Assembly (NCBI RefSeq): GCF_013466605.1
Contig: NZ_CP059162.1
Location: forward strand, 1,860,001-1,924,000
Reading direction: 5' to 3'
From: Pseudomonas chlororaphis subsp. aurantiaca
GTDB lineage: Bacteria; Pseudomonadota; Gammaproteobacteria; Pseudomonadales; Pseudomonadaceae
DNA length: 64,000 nucleotides
Part shown: positions 55,920 through 64,000 of the stretch, in pieces
Layout of the letters: each line of letters starts with the position of its first letter
Numbering within the stretch: the first letter of the stretch is position 1
Translations under genes and position numbers: made by a program
The notes under the pieces: model-generated
Seen by the model: the letters and a program-made list of their open reading frames with translations, nothing else
What the model was told of the DNA's origin: nothing
The model's database searches: none

Positions 55920-58367
55920 TTAGCGGGTTTTCCCTTTGCTCAGGGTCAGCTCTTCCTTGGCGAAGTCATCGACGTCGATGACTTTGCGGCGGGCGGCTTC
56001 AGCCTCGCGCAGGGTCTGGGCTTCCACCGGTTGCAATACGCCGGCTTCCAGCGCGGCGTCGATGGCATGTTCGCCGGCGACCGGTTTGACCTGGCCGCTT
56101 TTCAGCGCCTCGTGCAGTTTTTTCTGCAGAGGATGGCTGGCACTCAACAAGTCGAAGGCCTGTTGCAGGGCGCCGACCGGGTCCTCTACCGATTGTGGGC
56201 GGTAGCAGCCAGCCAGCAGCTCTTCCAGGGTCGGGTCGCCCTTGGCCCGGCCGATGATCGCGGCGACCTCGGCGTCCAGTTCATCGGACGGGCCTTTGTG
56301 ACGGCGGCCGAACGGGAAGACCACCACCCGCAGCAGGCAACCCAGCACCCGGTTCGGGAAGTTCTCGAGCAGTTCGTCCAGCGCCCGTTCCGACTGACCG
56401 AGGCTTTCTTCCATGGCCCAGGTGAACAGTGGCTGCAGATGCTCCGGCGAATCCAGGTCGTGGTAGCGCTTGAGGGCGGCGGAGGCCAGGTACATATGGC
56501 TGAGCACATCGCCGAGGCGTGCCGACAGGCGTTCGCGACGTTTCAGTTCGCCACCCAGCAGCATCATGCTCAGGTCGGCCAGCATGGCGAAGGCCGCGGC
56601 CTGGCGGTTGAGGGCACGGAAATAACTCTGGCTGAGCTTGTCCCCCGGTGCCTGTTCGAAGTGCCCCAGGCCCAGGTTCAGCACCAGGGTGCTGGCCGCG
56701 TTGCTCACGGCGAAACCGATGTGCTTGAGCAGCAGGCCGTCGAATTCCACCAGCGCCTGATCGTGGTCTTCGCGATCGGCCAGGGCCATTTCCTTGAGCA
56801 CGAACGGATGGCAGCGAATGGCGCCCTGGCCGAAGATCATCAGGTTGCGCGAGAGGATGTTCGCGCCCTCCACGGTGATGAAGATCGGCGCGCCTTGCCA
56901 GCTGCGGCCCAGGTAGTTGTTCGGGCCCATGATGATGGCCTTGCCGCCGTGCACGTCCATGGCGTGGCTGATGCACTCGCGGCCGCGTTCGGTCAGGTGG
57001 TACTTGAGAATCGCCGACAGCACCGAGGGTTTTTCCCCCAGGTCGACGGCATTGGCCGTGAGCATGCGCGCGCTGTCCATCAGCCAGGCGTTGCCGCCGA
57101 TGCGGGCCAGGGCTTCCTGGATGCCTTCGAAGGCGTTGAGCGGGACGTTGAACTGCTCACGCACCTGGGTATATTGGCCGGTCACCAGGCTGGTGAACTT
57201 GGCCGCGCCGGTGCCGACGGCCGGCAGGGAAATGGAGCGGCCGACCGACAGGCAGTTCATCAGCATCATCCAGCCCTTGCCGAGCATTTCCTGGCCGCCG
57301 ATAAGGAAGTCCAGGGGGATGAACACGTCCTTGCCGGAGTTCGGGCCGTTCATGAAGGCGGCACCGAGCGGCAGGTGGCGGCGGCCGATTTCCACGCCGG
57401 GGGTGTCGGTCGGAATCAGCGCCAGGCTGATCCCCAGGTCTTCATCCTCGCCCAGCAGGTGGTCCGGGTCGTAGGCCTTGAAGGCCAGGCCGAGGAGGGT
57501 GGCGACCGGGCCCAGGGTGATGTAGCGCTTTTCCCAGTTCAGGCGCAGGCCGATGGTTTCCTCGCCTTGCCATTGGCCTTTGCAGATCACCCCGGTATCG
57601 GGCATGGCGCCGGCGTCGGAGCCGGCCAGCGGGCCGGTCAGGGCGAAACACGGGATATCGTCGCCACGGGCCAGCCGCGGCAGGTAGTGGTTACGCTGTT
57701 CGTCGGTGCCGTAATGCAGCAGCAATTCGGCCGGGCCGAGGGAGTTGGGGACCATCACGGTGGACGCCAGGTCGCCGCTGCGGGTTGCCAGTTTCATCGC
57801 CACTTGCGAGTGGGCATAGGCGGAGAAGCCCTTGCCGCCGAACTCCTTGGGGATGATCAGGGCAAAGAAGCCGTGTTGCTTGATGTGCTCCCAGGCGGCG
57901 GGCGGCAGGTCCATGGACTGGCCGATCTGCCAGTCGCTGACCATGGCACACAGCTCTTCGGTCGGGCCGTCGATGAAGGCTTGTTCCTCTTCGCTCAGTT
58001 GCGCTTTCGGGTAGGCCAGCAGTTTGTCCCAGTCCGGACGGCCGCTGAACAGTTCACCGTCCCACCAGACCGTGCCGGCATCGATGGCGTCGCGTTCGGT
58101 TTGCGACATCGGTGGCAGGACTTTCTGGAACCAGCTGAACAGCGGGGCGCTGAAGTATTTGCGGCGCAGGTCGGGCAGTAGCAAGGGCGCCGCCACCGTG
58201 GCCAGCAATACCCAGAAGATCAGCAGCAACCAGCCCGGTGCACGGCTGAAGGCGCCCATGGCCAGCAGGTAGACGGCCACCACGCCCAGGGCGGGCAGGG
58301 GGGCGATACGGCGGTGGGCCAGGTAGGCAATACCGACCAGCAGAACCAGTATCCACAACAACAGCAT
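55920..58367 (-). CDS. fadE: Acyl-CoA dehydrogenase FadE
   Basis: FadE oxidises acyl-CoA to enoyl-CoA in the first step of beta-oxidation, passing electrons to ETF. The 815 residues equal the E. coli enzyme (814). Two N-terminal hydrophobic segments (about 1-60) attach it to the membrane; the FAD domain follows with ALTGPLAGSDAGAMPDTGVIC and GRSWQGAPIFITVEGANILSR. The C-terminal DUF1974 extension is present. No operon partner is apparent beyond the small gene downstream. Confidence 0.95.
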   Translation of the reverse strand: MLLLWILVLLVGIAYLAHRRIAPLPALGVVAVYLLAMGAFSRAPGWLLLIFWVLLATVAAPLLLPDLRRKYFSAPLFSWFQKVLPPMSQTERDAIDAGTVWWDGELFSGRPDWDKLLAYPKAQLSEEEQAFIDGPTEELCAMVSDWQIGQSMDLPPAAWEHIKQHGFFALIIPKEFGGKGFSAYAHSQVAMKLATRSGDLASTVMVPNSLGPAELLLHYGTDEQRNHYLPRLARGDDIPCFALTGPLAGSDAGAMPDTGVICKGQWQGEETIGLRLNWEKRYITLGPVATLLGLAFKAYDPDHLLGEDEDLGISLALIPTDTPGVEIGRRHLPLGAAFMNGPNSGKDVFIPLDFLIGGQEMLGKGWMMLMNCLSVGRSISLPAVGTGAAKFTSLVTGQYTQVREQFNVPLNAFEGIQEALARIGGNAWLMDSARMLTANAVDLGEKPSVLSAILKYHLTERGRECISHAMDVHGGKAIIMGPNNYLGRSWQGAPIFITVEGANILSRNLMIFGQGAIRCHPFVLKEMALADREDHDQALVEFDGLLLKHIGFAVSNAASTLVLNLGLGHFEQAPGDKLSQSYFRALNRQAAAFAMLADLSMMLLGGELKRRERLSARLGDVLSHMYLASAALKRYHDLDSPEHLQPLFTWAMEESLGQSERALDELLENFPNRVLGCLLRVVVFPFGRRHKGPSDELDAEVAAIIGRAKGDPTLEELLAGCYRPQSVEDPVGALQQAFDLLSASHPLQKKLHEALKSGQVKPVAGEHAIDAALEAGVLQPVEAQTLREAEAARRKVIDVDDFAKEELTLSKGKTR

Positions 58368-58612
58368 ATTTAAACCTCCGTGAAGCCAGGGGCAAAATCA
58401 CCCAAAGAGCTTAGTCGGCATCCGACAAAAGGGGTGACAGGCAGTGCGCTTGAAGCGGTAAGTAGAAGCGGACGCAGCGCGTCAGGCATCGGGTCAGCAG
58501 CTTGTCGATCTTGTCAGGCTCGAAGCGGCAGCCTCTGATGTTTGGCCGAAACGTCGTTATCGCTGGGATGAGGCCGTCGTTAGACTCGAGACTTCACTCG
58601 GAGATCATCCCC

Positions 58613-59272
58613 ATGCACGAGTACTTGAGTCCCAGCCGCTTCATCGATAGTGACCATCCCGCGGTGGTGGAGTTCGCGGAAACTCATCGTGGCCCCAGCA
58701 GCGATCCGCTGGAGCAGGCGGTGAGCCTCTATTACGCGGTGCGCGAGGCCGTGCGCTACAACCCCTACACCTTCAGTCGCGACCCCGAGACCCTGCGTGG
58801 CAGCCATGCCCTGGCCGCGGGCGAAAGTTACTGCGTGCCCAAGGCCACACTGCTCGCCGGTTGCGCGCGGCATTGCGGGATCGCCGCGCGCATCGGCCTG
58901 GCGGACGTGCGTAATCACCTGTCGCCCCCGCGTTTGCTGGAATTGCTGCGCAGTGACGTGTTTGCCATGCACGGTTATACCGAGCTGTACCTGCAAGGAC
59001 GCTGGGTCAAGGCTACGCCGGCGTTCAACCGGAAACTCTGCGAGCTGTACGATGTGGCGCCACTGGAATTCGATGGCCGTCATGACAGCGTATTCCATCC
59101 TTTCAATCGCCAGGGCGAGCAGATGATGGAATACGTGCTGGACCACGGACAATTCGCCGATGTCCCCGAGACCTTCTTCTTCAAACACCTGGAAACGTGT
59201 TATCCGCACTTGTTCGGCGAGCAGATGCCGATGCTGCTGGGCGACATGCAGAGTGATTTGAGTCAGGTCTGA
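58613..59272 (+). CDS. Transglutaminase-like cysteine-protease fold protein
   Basis: The 219 residues contain the transglutaminase-like core: the nucleophile Cys in GESYCVPKATLLAGCARH and His in MHGYTELYLQGRW. At the usual third position, where family members have Asp in a DP pair, this protein reads KATPAFN, so the triad looks incomplete or is completed elsewhere. It may be a peptidase or a non-catalytic relative. The ATG at 58613 follows CGGAGATCATCCCC. An upstream in-frame extension is not conserved-looking. Confidence 0.85.
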   Translation: MHEYLSPSRFIDSDHPAVVEFAETHRGPSSDPLEQAVSLYYAVREAVRYNPYTFSRDPETLRGSHALAAGESYCVPKATLLAGCARHCGIAARIGLADVRNHLSPPRLLELLRSDVFAMHGYTELYLQGRWVKATPAFNRKLCELYDVAPLEFDGRHDSVFHPFNRQGEQMMEYVLDHGQFADVPETFFFKHLETCYPHLFGEQMPMLLGDMQSDLSQV

Positions 59273-59314
59273 TCCGGCGTAGACTGCCTCGGCATTCATC
59301 ACTGAGGAGCGGTC

Positions 59315-59938
59315 ATGCTGAAGATCTGGGGTCGGAAAAACTCGTCGAATGTCAGGAAAGCATTGTGGTGCGCCGAAGAACTCGGCCTGACCTACGAGGC
59401 GGTGGATGCCGGTGGTGCCTTCGGCGTGGTGGATACCCCGGCGTATCGGGCGATGAACCCCAATGGGCGGATTCCGCTGATCGAGGACGACGGCTTCGTG
59501 CTGTGGGAATCCAACACCATCGTGCGTTATCTCGCCGCGCGCCATGCCGCCGGTACGGCCTGGTACCCGGACGATGTGCGGGCGCGGGCCTCGGCCGAGA
59601 AGTGGATGGACTGGACCACCTCGACCTTTGCCGAACCCTTCCGCCACCTGTTCTGGGGTGTGCTGCGCACGCCGGCGGAGCAGCAGGACTGGGGCAAGAT
59701 CAATGCCGCGCTGAACAGCTGCGGCGAATTGCTGGCGGTGGTCGACCAGGCCCTGGCCGAACATCCCTACCTGTCCGGCGACGAAATCGGCATGGGCGAT
59801 ATCCCTCTGGGCAGCTTCATTTATGCCTGGTTCGAAATGCCCATCGAGCGCCCGCCATTGTCTAATCTGCAAGCCTGGTACGCACGCTTGCAGCAGCGTC
59901 CGGCCTATCGCAAGGCGGTGATGACCGCGTTGACTTAA
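59315..59938 (+). CDS. Glutathione S-transferase
   Basis: A 207-residue cytosolic GST with N-terminal thioredoxin fold (MLKIWGRKNSSNVRKALWCAEE; the SSNVRK segment holds the likely Ser active residue), the glutathione-binding PNGRIPLIED and WESNTIVRYLAA, and a helical C-terminal domain. The subfamily is not determined. The ATG follows GAGGAGCGGTC. Confidence 0.9.
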   Translation: MLKIWGRKNSSNVRKALWCAEELGLTYEAVDAGGAFGVVDTPAYRAMNPNGRIPLIEDDGFVLWESNTIVRYLAARHAAGTAWYPDDVRARASAEKWMDWTTSTFAEPFRHLFWGVLRTPAEQQDWGKINAALNSCGELLAVVDQALAEHPYLSGDEIGMGDIPLGSFIYAWFEMPIERPPLSNLQAWYARLQQRPAYRKAVMTALT

Positions 59939-60035
59939 TACTGACTATCAACACAGGTGACTGTACTTGTGCGGTGTCGGCAAGCACCATTGGGTGTATC
60001 CGGCGCCGTTGCAATGCAGGCGAACCGCCCTTACC

Positions 60036-60041
60036 TATAAT
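60036..60041 (+). promoter_or_regulatory. -10-like TATAAT upstream of the ABC transporter genes
   Basis: A perfect TATAAT is 35 bp before the ABC ATPase start. The nearest -35-like TTGCAA is 21 bp upstream, longer than optimal. Confidence 0.35.
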
Positions 60042-60070
60042 GTTCTCCCTTCTTGGTGCGTAAATCCGAT

Positions 60071-61003
60071 ATGAGTTCCGCTCTGTCCATCCGGCAGCTA
60101 ACCAAAACCTACGGCAACGGTTTCCAGGCCCTGAGTGGTATCGATCTGGATGTCGCCGAAGGTGACTTTTTCGCCTTGCTCGGCCCCAACGGTGCCGGCA
60201 AATCCACCACCATCGGCATCCTCTCGACCCTGGTGAACAAGACCAGCGGCACGGTGAGTGTCTTCGGCCATGACCTGGACCGCGAGCCCGCCGCGCTCAA
60301 GCGTTGCATCGGTGTGGTGCCGCAGGAATTCAACTTCAACCAGTTCGAGAAGACCTTCGACATCGTCGTGACCCAGGCCGGTTACTACGGCATCCCGACC
60401 AAGGTCGCCAAGGAGCGGGCCGAGCAGTACCTGACCCAGCTCGGGCTTTGGGACAAGCGCGATGTGCCGTCGCGCTCGCTGTCCGGTGGCATGAAGCGCC
60501 GGCTGATGATCGCCCGGGCCCTGGTGCACGAACCGCGCCTGTTGATCCTCGACGAACCAACCGCCGGCGTGGATATAGAGCTGCGTCGTTCGATGTGGAC
60601 CTTCCTCACCGAACTGAACCAGAAAGGCATCACCATCATCCTCACCACCCATTACCTGGAAGAGGCCGAGCAGCTGTGCCGCAACATCGGCATCATCGAC
60701 CACGGCATCATCGTCGAGAACACCAGCATGCGCCAGTTGCTCAGCCAGCTGCATGTGGAAACCTTCCTGCTCGACCTGAAGACCGACATGAAGGTGGCGC
60801 CGCAACTGATCGGCTATCCGAGCAAGCTGGTCGACAGCCACACCCTGGAAGTCCAGGTCGACAAGGCCGTGGGCATCACCGCTCTGTTCAGCCAGTTGGC
60901 CCAGCAAAACATCGAAGTGCTGAGCCTGCGTAACAAAACCAATCGCCTTGAGGAGTTGTTCGTGTCCCTGGTGGAGAAAAACTTGTCGAAGGTGGCGGTA
61001 TGA
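60071..61003 (+). CDS. ABC transporter ATP-binding protein (YadG-like)
   Basis: A 310-residue ATPase of an ABC-2 exporter, with Walker A GPNGAGKST near residue 40, Q-loop VVPQEFN, signature LSGGMKRRL, Walker B LLILDEPTAGVD and the switch His in TTHYLEEAEQL. A C-terminal extension follows. The start MSSALSIRQLTKTYG is preferred to the upstream TTG. It overlaps the permease gene by four bases. The substrate is unknown; E. coli YadGH is also uncharacterised. Confidence 0.95.
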   Translation: MSSALSIRQLTKTYGNGFQALSGIDLDVAEGDFFALLGPNGAGKSTTIGILSTLVNKTSGTVSVFGHDLDREPAALKRCIGVVPQEFNFNQFEKTFDIVVTQAGYYGIPTKVAKERAEQYLTQLGLWDKRDVPSRSLSGGMKRRLMIARALVHEPRLLILDEPTAGVDIELRRSMWTFLTELNQKGITIILTTHYLEEAEQLCRNIGIIDHGIIVENTSMRQLLSQLHVETFLLDLKTDMKVAPQLIGYPSKLVDSHTLEVQVDKAVGITALFSQLAQQNIEVLSLRNKTNRLEELFVSLVEKNLSKVAV

Positions 61004-61779
61004 GTTCCGAGCTACGGCCCAACCTTGTCGCGCTGAACACCATCGTCTATCGCGAAGTCCGGCGTTTTACCCGGATCTGGCCGCAAACCCTGCTGCCGCC
61101 GGCGATCACCATGGTTCTGTACTTCGTGATCTTCGGCAACCTGATCGGCCGGCAGATCGGCGACATGGGCGGTTTCACCTACATGGAGTACATCGTGCCG
61201 GGCCTGATCATGATGTCGGTGATCACTAACTCCTACGGCAACGTGGTCTCGAGTTTCTTCGGCAGCAAGTTCCAGCGCTCCATCGAGGAATTGATGGTGT
61301 CGCCCGTGTCGCCGCACACCATCCTCATCGGCTACACCCTGGGCGGTGTGCTGCGGGGGCTGGCGGTGGGGGTGATCGTGACGCTGCTGTCGCTGTTCTT
61401 CACCCATCTGCAAGTGCACCACCTGGGCATTACCTTGCTGGTGGTGGTCCTGACCGCGACCATCTTTTCGCTGCTGGGTTTTATCAACGCGGTATTTGCA
61501 CGCAACTTCGACGATATCTCGATCATCCCGACCTTCGTGCTGACCCCGCTGACCTACCTGGGCGGGGTGTTCTACTCCATCACCCTGCTGCCGCCGTTCT
61601 GGCAGACGGTGTCGCTGGCCAACCCGGTGCTGCACATGGTCAACGCTTTCCGTTTCGGCATCCTGGGGGTTTCCGATATCCAGATCAGCGTGGCCATTAC
61701 CTTCATGCTGGTCGCCACCGTGGTCCTGTACTTCGGTTGTGCCCGCCTGCTGGTCAGTGGTCGCGGCATGCGCCAGTAA
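61000..61779 (+). CDS. ABC-2 type permease (YadH-like)
   Basis: The 259-residue permease has six hydrophobic segments with the ABC-2 signature near the C-terminus (LTPLTYLGGVFYSITLLPPFW). It pairs with the ATPase gene by a four-base overlap. Exported molecule unknown. Confidence 0.94.
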   Translation: MSSELRPNLVALNTIVYREVRRFTRIWPQTLLPPAITMVLYFVIFGNLIGRQIGDMGGFTYMEYIVPGLIMMSVITNSYGNVVSSFFGSKFQRSIEELMVSPVSPHTILIGYTLGGVLRGLAVGVIVTLLSLFFTHLQVHHLGITLLVVVLTATIFSLLGFINAVFARNFDDISIIPTFVLTPLTYLGGVFYSITLLPPFWQTVSLANPVLHMVNAFRFGILGVSDIQISVAITFMLVATVVLYFGCARLLVSGRGMRQ

Positions 61780-61792
61780 GCTCGCACAGATA

Positions 61793-61824
61793 CAACAACG
61801 GCCTCCCTCGGGAGGCCGTTGTTG
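61793..61824. terminator. Bidirectional hairpin between permease and DUF2062 genes
   Basis: CAACAACGGCCTCCC-TC-GGGAGGCCGTTGTTG is a perfect 15-bp stem. Only a short T tract follows on either strand (CGTTTC). Confidence 0.75.
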
Positions 61825-61829
61825 CGTTT

Positions 61830-62345
61830 CTACAGCCGGCTCTGCTTGCGGCGGCGCCATTGCCGGCTGACCCACCAGCGCCAGTACAGCATGGTCAGGC
61901 AATAGGCGAGGGCGCCCAGCACCAGGCCGGCCACCACCGAGCCCAGCAGGAAGGGTTGCCAGAGGGTCGAAAGTTCGCCGCTGATCCATTCCCAGGTCAG
62001 CTCGTCGGGCAGGGTCCGGGCGGGTACGTTCATCAACCAGGCACCGACCTGATAGGTGCAGAAGAACACCGGCGGCATGGTGATCGGGTTGGTCAGCCAG
62101 ACCAGGCTCACGGCAATCGGCATGTTGCCGCGCACGGAAATGGCCAGCACCGCGGCGAGCAACATTTGCGCGGGGATCGGCATGAAGGCCGCGAACAGGC
62201 CGACCGCCATGGCGCGCGCCACGGAGTGCCGGTTGAGGTGCCAGAGGTTGGGGTCATGCAGCAACGTGCCAAGAAAGCGTAAGGACTTGTGTTCCCTGAT
62301 GCTGGTCGGATCTGGCATGTAACGTTTGAATAGGCGCCGGGGCAT
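61830..62345 (-). CDS. DUF2062 domain-containing membrane protein
   Basis: A 171-residue protein with three hydrophobic segments and the DUF2062 features: RHSVARAMAVGLFAAFMPIPAQMLLA and LTNPITMPPVFFCTYQVG. Function unknown. In Pseudomonas it stands next to comEC, divergently transcribed as here. Confidence 0.88.
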   Translation of the reverse strand: MPRRLFKRYMPDPTSIREHKSLRFLGTLLHDPNLWHLNRHSVARAMAVGLFAAFMPIPAQMLLAAVLAISVRGNMPIAVSLVWLTNPITMPPVFFCTYQVGAWLMNVPARTLPDELTWEWISGELSTLWQPFLLGSVVAGLVLGALAYCLTMLYWRWWVSRQWRRRKQSRL

Positions 62346-62493
62346 AAGGCTTCTCGGTCAGTTCAAGCGGCAAGTATGCCCGGATTCTAGAAGGCGCCCA
62401 TTCAGACTTTGTGACAAATGATAAAGCTGACGCCCGGTCCGCTGAGCTAAGCCAGAGAGTGGGAACACTCAAAAACTGCTCAAGGACGGGCTT

Positions 62494-64000
62494 ATGCGCA
62501 CAGGGATGCTGGCGTTGGCGGCGGGGCTTTTGAGCCTGCGCTTTTTGCCGGCGCTGCCAGCGATCGGATGGCTGGCCGTGCTGCCGGTAGTGGCCTTGAT
62601 GCTGCTGCCGTTTCGCACCTATCCATTGGCTTTTTTCCTGTTGGGCCTGGCGTGGGCTTGCATGAGCGCGCAATGGGCGCTGGACGATCGTTTGCCGGAA
62701 CCGCTCGACGGACAGACCCGCTGGCTTGAGGGCCGGGTGGTGGGACTGCCGCAGCAGGCCGAGGGCGTGCTGCGTTTCGAACTGGAAGGCGGGTGGGCAC
62801 GGCGCGGACGGATTCCCCAGCGCCTGCGCCTGGCCTGGTATGGCGGGCCGCCGGTGCACAGCGGCGAACGCTGGCGCCTGGCGGTAAAGCTCAAGCGCCC
62901 TGCTGGGCTGGTCAATCTGCAGGCTTTCGATCACGAGGCCTGGCTGCTGGCCCAGCGCATCGGCGCCACGGGTACGGTCAAGGATGGGCAACTGCTGGCC
63001 GCCACGCAGGAGAGTTGGCGTGCGCGTATTCGCCAGCGCTTGCTGCAAGTCGATGCCCATGGGCGCGCCGGTGGCCTGGCGGCCCTGGTGCTGGGTGACG
63101 GCTCGGGGCTGAGCCGGGAAGACTGGCGTGTCCTGCAAGACACCGGGACCGTGCACCTGATGGTGATTTCCGGGCAGCACATCAGCTTGCTGGCCGCCGT
63201 GATGTATGCCCTGGTGGCGGGGCTGGCCCGCTACGGCCTGTGGCCCGGACGTTGGCCCTGGCTGCCCTGGGCCTGTGGGCTGGCGTTCGCTTCGGCCCTG
63301 GGGTACGGATTGCTGGCGGGCTTCGATGTGCCGGTGCGTCGTGCCTGCGTGATGGTCGCCCTGGTGCTGATCTGGCGCCTGCGCTTTCGTCACCTGGGGG
63401 CCTGGTGGCCGTTTCTGCTGGCGTTGAATACGGTACTGTTGTTCGAGCCGCTGGCCAGTCTGCAGCCAGGATTCTGGCTGTCCTTTACTGCGGTGGCGGT
63501 ACTGATTCTGATCTTTGGCGGGCGCCTGGGAGGCTGGCGCTGGTGGCAGTCCTGGACCCGTATTCAATGGCTGATCGCCATCGGCCTGTGCCCGGTGCTG
63601 CTGGCGTTGGGGTTGCCCATCAGCCTCAGCGGGCCGCTGGCCAATCTGCTGGCGGAACCCTGGATCAGCCTGCTGGTGTTGCCGCCGGCGTTGCTCGGGA
63701 CCTTGTTGCTGGCGGTGCCTTACCTGGGCGAAGGCTTGCTCTGGCTGGCCGGTGGTTTGCTGGACGTGCTGTTCCGCGGTCTGGCGCTGCTGGCTGCCCA
63801 ATGGCCGGCCTGGATAGCGCCGGCCATACCGTTCTGGGCCTGGAGCATCAGCGCGCTGGGGGCCTTTCTGCTGTTGCTGCCCGCGGGTGTGCCGCTGCGT
63901 CCCTTGGGATGGCCGATGCTGCTGTTGATGGTGTTCCCGCCGAAAAACACCCTGCCATACGGCGAAGCGGAGGTCTGGCAGCTGGATGTCGGGCAGGGGC
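62494..64000 (+). CDS. comEC: ComEC/Rec2 DNA-uptake channel protein, 3' end outside the window
   Basis: ComEC transports single-stranded DNA across the inner membrane during natural transformation. The 502 visible codons include several N-terminal hydrophobic segments, a DUF4131/OB-like region, and the multi-helix competence domain with the conserved HLMVISGQHISLLAA and DVPVRRACVMVA. The C-terminal metallo-beta-lactamase domain begins at WQLDVGQG, where the window ends. The ATG at 62494 is preceded by CAAGGACGGGCTT. The frame is intact throughout the visible part. Confidence 0.93.
   Translation, partial: MRTGMLALAAGLLSLRFLPALPAIGWLAVLPVVALMLLPFRTYPLAFFLLGLAWACMSAQWALDDRLPEPLDGQTRWLEGRVVGLPQQAEGVLRFELEGGWARRGRIPQRLRLAWYGGPPVHSGERWRLAVKLKRPAGLVNLQAFDHEAWLLAQRIGATGTVKDGQLLAATQESWRARIRQRLLQVDAHGRAGGLAALVLGDGSGLSREDWRVLQDTGTVHLMVISGQHISLLAAVMYALVAGLARYGLWPGRWPWLPWACGLAFASALGYGLLAGFDVPVRRACVMVALVLIWRLRFRHLGAWWPFLLALNTVLLFEPLASLQPGFWLSFTAVAVLILIFGGRLGGWRWWQSWTRIQWLIAIGLCPVLLALGLPISLSGPLANLLAEPWISLLVLPPALLGTLLLAVPYLGEGLLWLAGGLLDVLFRGLALLAAQWPAWIAPAIPFWAWSISALGAFLLLLPAGVPLRPLGWPMLLLMVFPPKNTLPYGEAEVWQLDVGQG

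Overview
The window is about 64 kb of a high-GC gamma-proteobacterial chromosome, very probably a Pseudomonas of the fluorescens group. The evidence is gene content and order: (lpd)-sucC-sucD-brnQ, htpG, a chemotaxis receptor next to fabB-fabA, a hybrid kinase beside fabA, and gpsA followed by an acyl-CoA synthetase/hydrolase run all follow the order I recall for the P. aeruginosa PA1587-PA1624 region. Pseudomonas-type REP elements (TAGGAGC...TTGCCCGCGAT) also fit. Species is not determined, and no prophage, IS element or CRISPR array was seen.

Layout. 1-2340: end of the 2-oxoglutarate dehydrogenase operon and succinyl-CoA synthetase. 2.6-9.5 kb: branched-chain amino-acid transporter, small membrane proteins, a lipoprotein, two hotdog thioesterases, HtpG and a dienelactone hydrolase-like protein. 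9.5-15.4 kb: reverse transsulfuration pair, pirin, OsmC-like protein, a secreted amidohydrolase and a DUF3859 protein. 15.5-24.2 kb: chemotaxis receptor, fabAB, and an operon of TonB receptor, periplasmic binding protein and hybrid kinase. 24.4-33.0 kb: gpsA, sixA, then acyl-CoA synthetase, thioesterase, two hydrolases, a YfcG-like GST, a DUF4892 protein and an AI-2E family permease. 33.2-41.1 kb: two-component pair, pyrF, two oxidoreductases, a second chemotaxis receptor and a conserved coiled-coil membrane protein. 41.4-42.0 kb: tRNA operon Glu-Gly-Glu-Gly.

42-55.4 kb is the accessory part: a SotB-like exporter, an orphan two-partner-secretion exoprotein with 13 GLUG-type repeats, a 1.3-kb gene-poor gap, a BvgS-like hybrid kinase without a linked regulator, an arylformamidase-like hydrolase, and a LysR gene divergent from alaX, a 2OG-Fe(II) oxygenase and a LysE exporter. 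55.4-64 kb returns to core genes: fadE, transglutaminase-like protein, GST, ABC-2 transporter, DUF2062 protein and the 5' part of comEC.

The best candidate for an undescribed system is lysR / alaX - 2OG oxygenase - lysE. The gene set suggests production, export and translational quality control of a hydroxylated amino acid. This is inference from gene content. Second are the exoprotein plus BvgS-like kinase pair and the TonB receptor/binding protein/kinase operon.
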